Positions 61,835 to 64,000 of a stretch of DNA of 64,000 bases are shown piece by piece. The position numbers were made by a program, and so were the translations under genes. Source of the DNA: Hymenopellis radicata (lineage: Eukaryota; Basidiomycota; Agaricomycetes; Agaricales; Physalacriaceae); assembly GCA_015501595.1 (NCBI GenBank), contig JADNRX010000120.1, positions 62,001 through 126,000 on the forward strand, given 5' to 3'. Below the pieces are notes generated by a model. It was given only the letters and a program-made list of their open reading frames with translations, made no database searches and was not told where the DNA came from. Positions within the stretch are counted from its first letter, which is position 1. The number at the start of each line of letters is the position of its first letter.

Positions 61835-61855
61835 CATCAGTAAAACATCGGGGTC
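61835..61855 (+). repeat. Left terminal inverted repeat
   Basis: Begins CATCAGTAAAACATCGGGG. Pairs with 63298-63318 in reverse complement, one mismatch in 21. Confidence 0.75.
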
Positions 61856-63297
61856 TTCCCTAGCTTCCCTGGCATCCCTCGCGGGATGCCAGGGATGCCA
61901 GGGATGATGAATATGTCAGAGACGCGTGGTCCCTGATGGGTAGGGTACCTTTCCCGAGAGGGACACCCTCCATCACTGAGAGATTGACGCGTCTCTGGGT
62001 CATCGCGGCAGAGACGGTACTCGATCCCTCCATAATCCCTGGTTCCTTCCCTGGCTAATCCCTCAGGTGGGTTTGGTAGTACTGATGATATTCGCGCCAC
62101 GATGGTTTGTATGCTTTCAATCAAATGAATTTCCCGCGTGTACTACTGAAGAGTGATATAGCTATTAATTGAAGGAGATAACAAAATCGGGCTCAGACTC
62201 GACAACATCGTCCATATGGTCAACACTAATGCTTACAGTGGCTGCCTTGCCCTTTCCCTTGCGAGCCCTCCTTTTCACAGCATTGCAGAACCCGGAACAC
62301 AACACTGGTCGTCCATAGCGAAGATTGGTCTGTATGCGGAGGTAAGCAAGACGAACGGGAGAAAGGCAGCGTAAACGACGCACCACGCAGGCCGTCAATG
62401 ACCTGGGAGCCGGAGAGAGTCATCACCCTAACGACACCACGTCCTGTGCGCATACTGCCCGACTAAAAGTCTTATCGTTAGTGACAGCGTAGAAGAGAAG
62501 AGCGAGCACGATGACTTACCAGATGGTAGAGAACGTGATACGACGGCGATGACAGACGCGGGAGTAAGCGAGTGGAAACAAGATGATGATGGTGGGAGGA
62601 TAGGAAGGAAGTACGCAGATGCTAAAAGTTGGTCCCCAACAGACGGCGCCATGCCTCCATCGTTCGCACTTGGCGAGTCGCAGATGAGATACATCCCATC
62701 TCCACCTGGCAAGGCCCGTCCTGGGATTGCTGTGAATAACGGCACTGTCTTGATGCTAACCGTTGACGGAAACGCGGCCTGCTACAGGAATTATGTGCCC
62801 TTAGTCGAAAGTCTGACAAGCACAATAAACGGGAGAAAACGAACACTGTCCTTCTCGCCCGGATGATCAGCAGTGGGCTCATCCAAAGCTTCCTGGCACC
62901 TAATAGGCACCGGCGCATGACGGCGTCGATGGCGTCTCGCGAAAATGCTGCCTGCTGCAGGGCTTGCGCGTCTTTGGGCCAACGAAAACCGTAAACGGAC
63001 CACGGCAGGAGCTAAGGGAATCGAAAAAGACACTGATGACTCACAACGGTTGTATAACAAAAAGACAGGGACCGCGACATGCATGGTACTTAGTGGAAGG
63101 AATCAGAGAGCGACGACGCCAAATAGCACTTGATCGCTGTTCGGCTTTGCCGGGCCTGCCCACGTTAGTGGGGCTTATGCGTCGCTGCATCCAGAGAGCA
63201 CTGGGGAAACACATTCCAGGGAAGGGACTTACCAGAGATCTGATCCCAGGGCAGGGGATGCCAGGGATGTCGGGGCCGGGGATAAAGTTGCCGGGAT

Positions 63298-63318
63298 GAC
63301 CCCGACGTTTTACTGATG
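63298..63318 (-). repeat. Right terminal inverted repeat
   Basis: Its reverse complement begins CATCAGTAAAACGTCGGGG, matching the left end with A replaced by G at one position. Confidence 0.75.
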
Positions 63319-63534
63319 CAGTGCTAACGGAACACGAAGGCTTAAACCAATGCAGCATGGAGGACTCGAAATTGAATGTGTGCCATTGAAAGGAGTGTGG
63401 GGTAAATACTCGAATAGATAAATCTAGGTAATCAATGAAGTATTCGGAGAATAAAGGAGAGAACTTTAGTTGCCAAAACCGCGCCAGCGCATACACCACT
63501 AGCCGCTCTTCTTCAATCAGCCATCTCGACCATC

Positions 63535-64000
63535 TCAAACCTTCTCATCAGACAGCTGATAGCCAGACGCCAGCACACCGGCTTCAGCGCGATCTTCATC
63601 TCCATCCTGCTCACGTGTCTCTTCTACAACCTCTTGAGCCTGCGCCTCTAAATCAATGTTCGCTGTGGCATCTCCGGTGCTCGTGGACGTCGTTTGTGTG
63701 CTGTGGTTCGGCGCACTGGCAAATTGCAGAGACTCCGTGTTTGAGAGCACACTGCTCCGCATGTGCGGGAGGGATGGACGCGTCCATGAGTCGTTGGGAC
63801 GCGATTGACCGGACATGACACGGGCGATGATGAGGGTGGGCGCGATACCCTGGATGGCAAGTCAGGATAGTCAATGACTATGGATAAACACTTACGGTGA
63901 TGCTGAACGATATGACCTCAGGGTAGTAGTTGGCCGTCATGACTGTTACGCCAGTATAAAACTGGTATGCATATGCAATAAGGAGAGCTATGTAGATGAT
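63535..64000 (-). CDS. C-terminal end of a multi-pass membrane protein (partial)
   Basis: The gene runs off the window at its 5' side. The visible exon ends in a hydrophobic helix (IIYIALLIAYAYQFYTGVTV), then NYYPEVISFSIT before an intron (GTAAGT...ATCCAG). The last exon continues GIAPTLIIARVMSGQSR, the end of another helix. A soluble Ser/Thr- and Asp/Glu-rich tail follows and ends ASGYQLSDEKV at 63535. The layout suits the large families of fungal multi-spanning proteins of unknown function with a variable cytosolic tail. No family is assigned. Confidence 0.65.

Larger units (their letters stand above)
61835..63318. mobile_element. TIR-bounded element, probably a non-autonomous DNA transposon
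   Basis: The ends are inverted copies of one sequence: CATCAGTAAAAC at 61835 and its reverse complement GTTTTACTGATG ending at 63318. The match extends 21 bp with a single mismatch (61835-61855 against 63298-63318). Just inside both ends are GC-rich motifs of the type CCCTGGCATCCC, in palindromic arrangement at 61867-61900 and again at 63256-63270. Such subterminal repeats are usual transposase-binding sites. The interior (1.4 kb) has no transposase. Minus-strand frames at 62165-62398 (ending KRRARKGKGKAATVSISVDH...) and 62428-62745, with a GTAAGT...TTTTAG intron-like gap, could be captured host sequence. A 2-bp AT duplication at the edges is possible but weak. Confidence 0.6.

Overview
The window is nuclear DNA of a filamentous basidiomycete, most likely an Agaricomycete. 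Genes are dense and sit on both strands. Nearly every gene is cut by introns of about 48-60 nt with GTRNGT donors, CTRAY branch sites and YAG acceptors. The gene set includes types typical of Agaricomycetes: F-box proteins of the 'SLGHVCRLWR' type, a mushroom-type homeodomain regulator, a GH79 beta-glucuronidase and a GH18 chitinase with a small chitin-binding tail. No tRNA, rRNA or bacterial-type element was recognised.

Layout. 0-13.4 kb: JJJ1-type J-protein, TIM13, homeodomain regulator, U1-70K, COX10, a ZNF830-like zinc-finger protein and a secreted GH79. 13.8-21.3 kb: an accessory island with a scrambled GH79/ZNF830 pseudo-duplication, a 2-kb tandem repeat whose longer monomers contain intron-like spacers, an F-box gene and a second GH79 relic. 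21.5-33.8 kb: DHHC palmitoyltransferase, eIF4B, citrate synthase, tRNA m7G methyltransferase (TRM8), exosome RRP41, nicotinate phosphoribosyltransferase and a SET/MYND methyltransferase. 33.8-36.8 kb: gene-poor. 36.8-52 kb: amidase, chitinase, DBP2/p68 helicase, RSR1-like Ras GTPase, RS-tailed cyclophilin, NmrA-like protein and an unknown proline-rich coiled-coil protein. 52-64 kb: Nudix CoA pyrophosphatase, two tandem F-box paralogs, a MARVEL-like membrane protein, ATG18, an F-box pseudogene, a TIR-bounded element of about 1.5 kb and the end of a multi-pass membrane protein.

Many housekeeping genes form head-to-head pairs with 95-205 bp between start codons: JJJ1/TIM13, U1-70K/COX10, CIT1/TRM8, RRP41/NPT1, RSR1/cyclophilin and unknown/Nudix. 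RNA-processing and translation factors are well represented (U1-70K, ZNF830, DBP2, eIF4B, TRM8, RRP41, RS cyclophilin). I see no operon-like pathway cluster.

Important caveat: at least ten single-base frame breaks are needed to read otherwise well-conserved genes (CIT1, TRM8, DBP2, ATG18, NmrA-like, two F-box genes, MARVEL-like). Most lie in or beside homopolymer runs. They look like consensus errors in the assembly rather than pseudogenes. Coordinates below give the full extent from start codon to stop codon, introns included.
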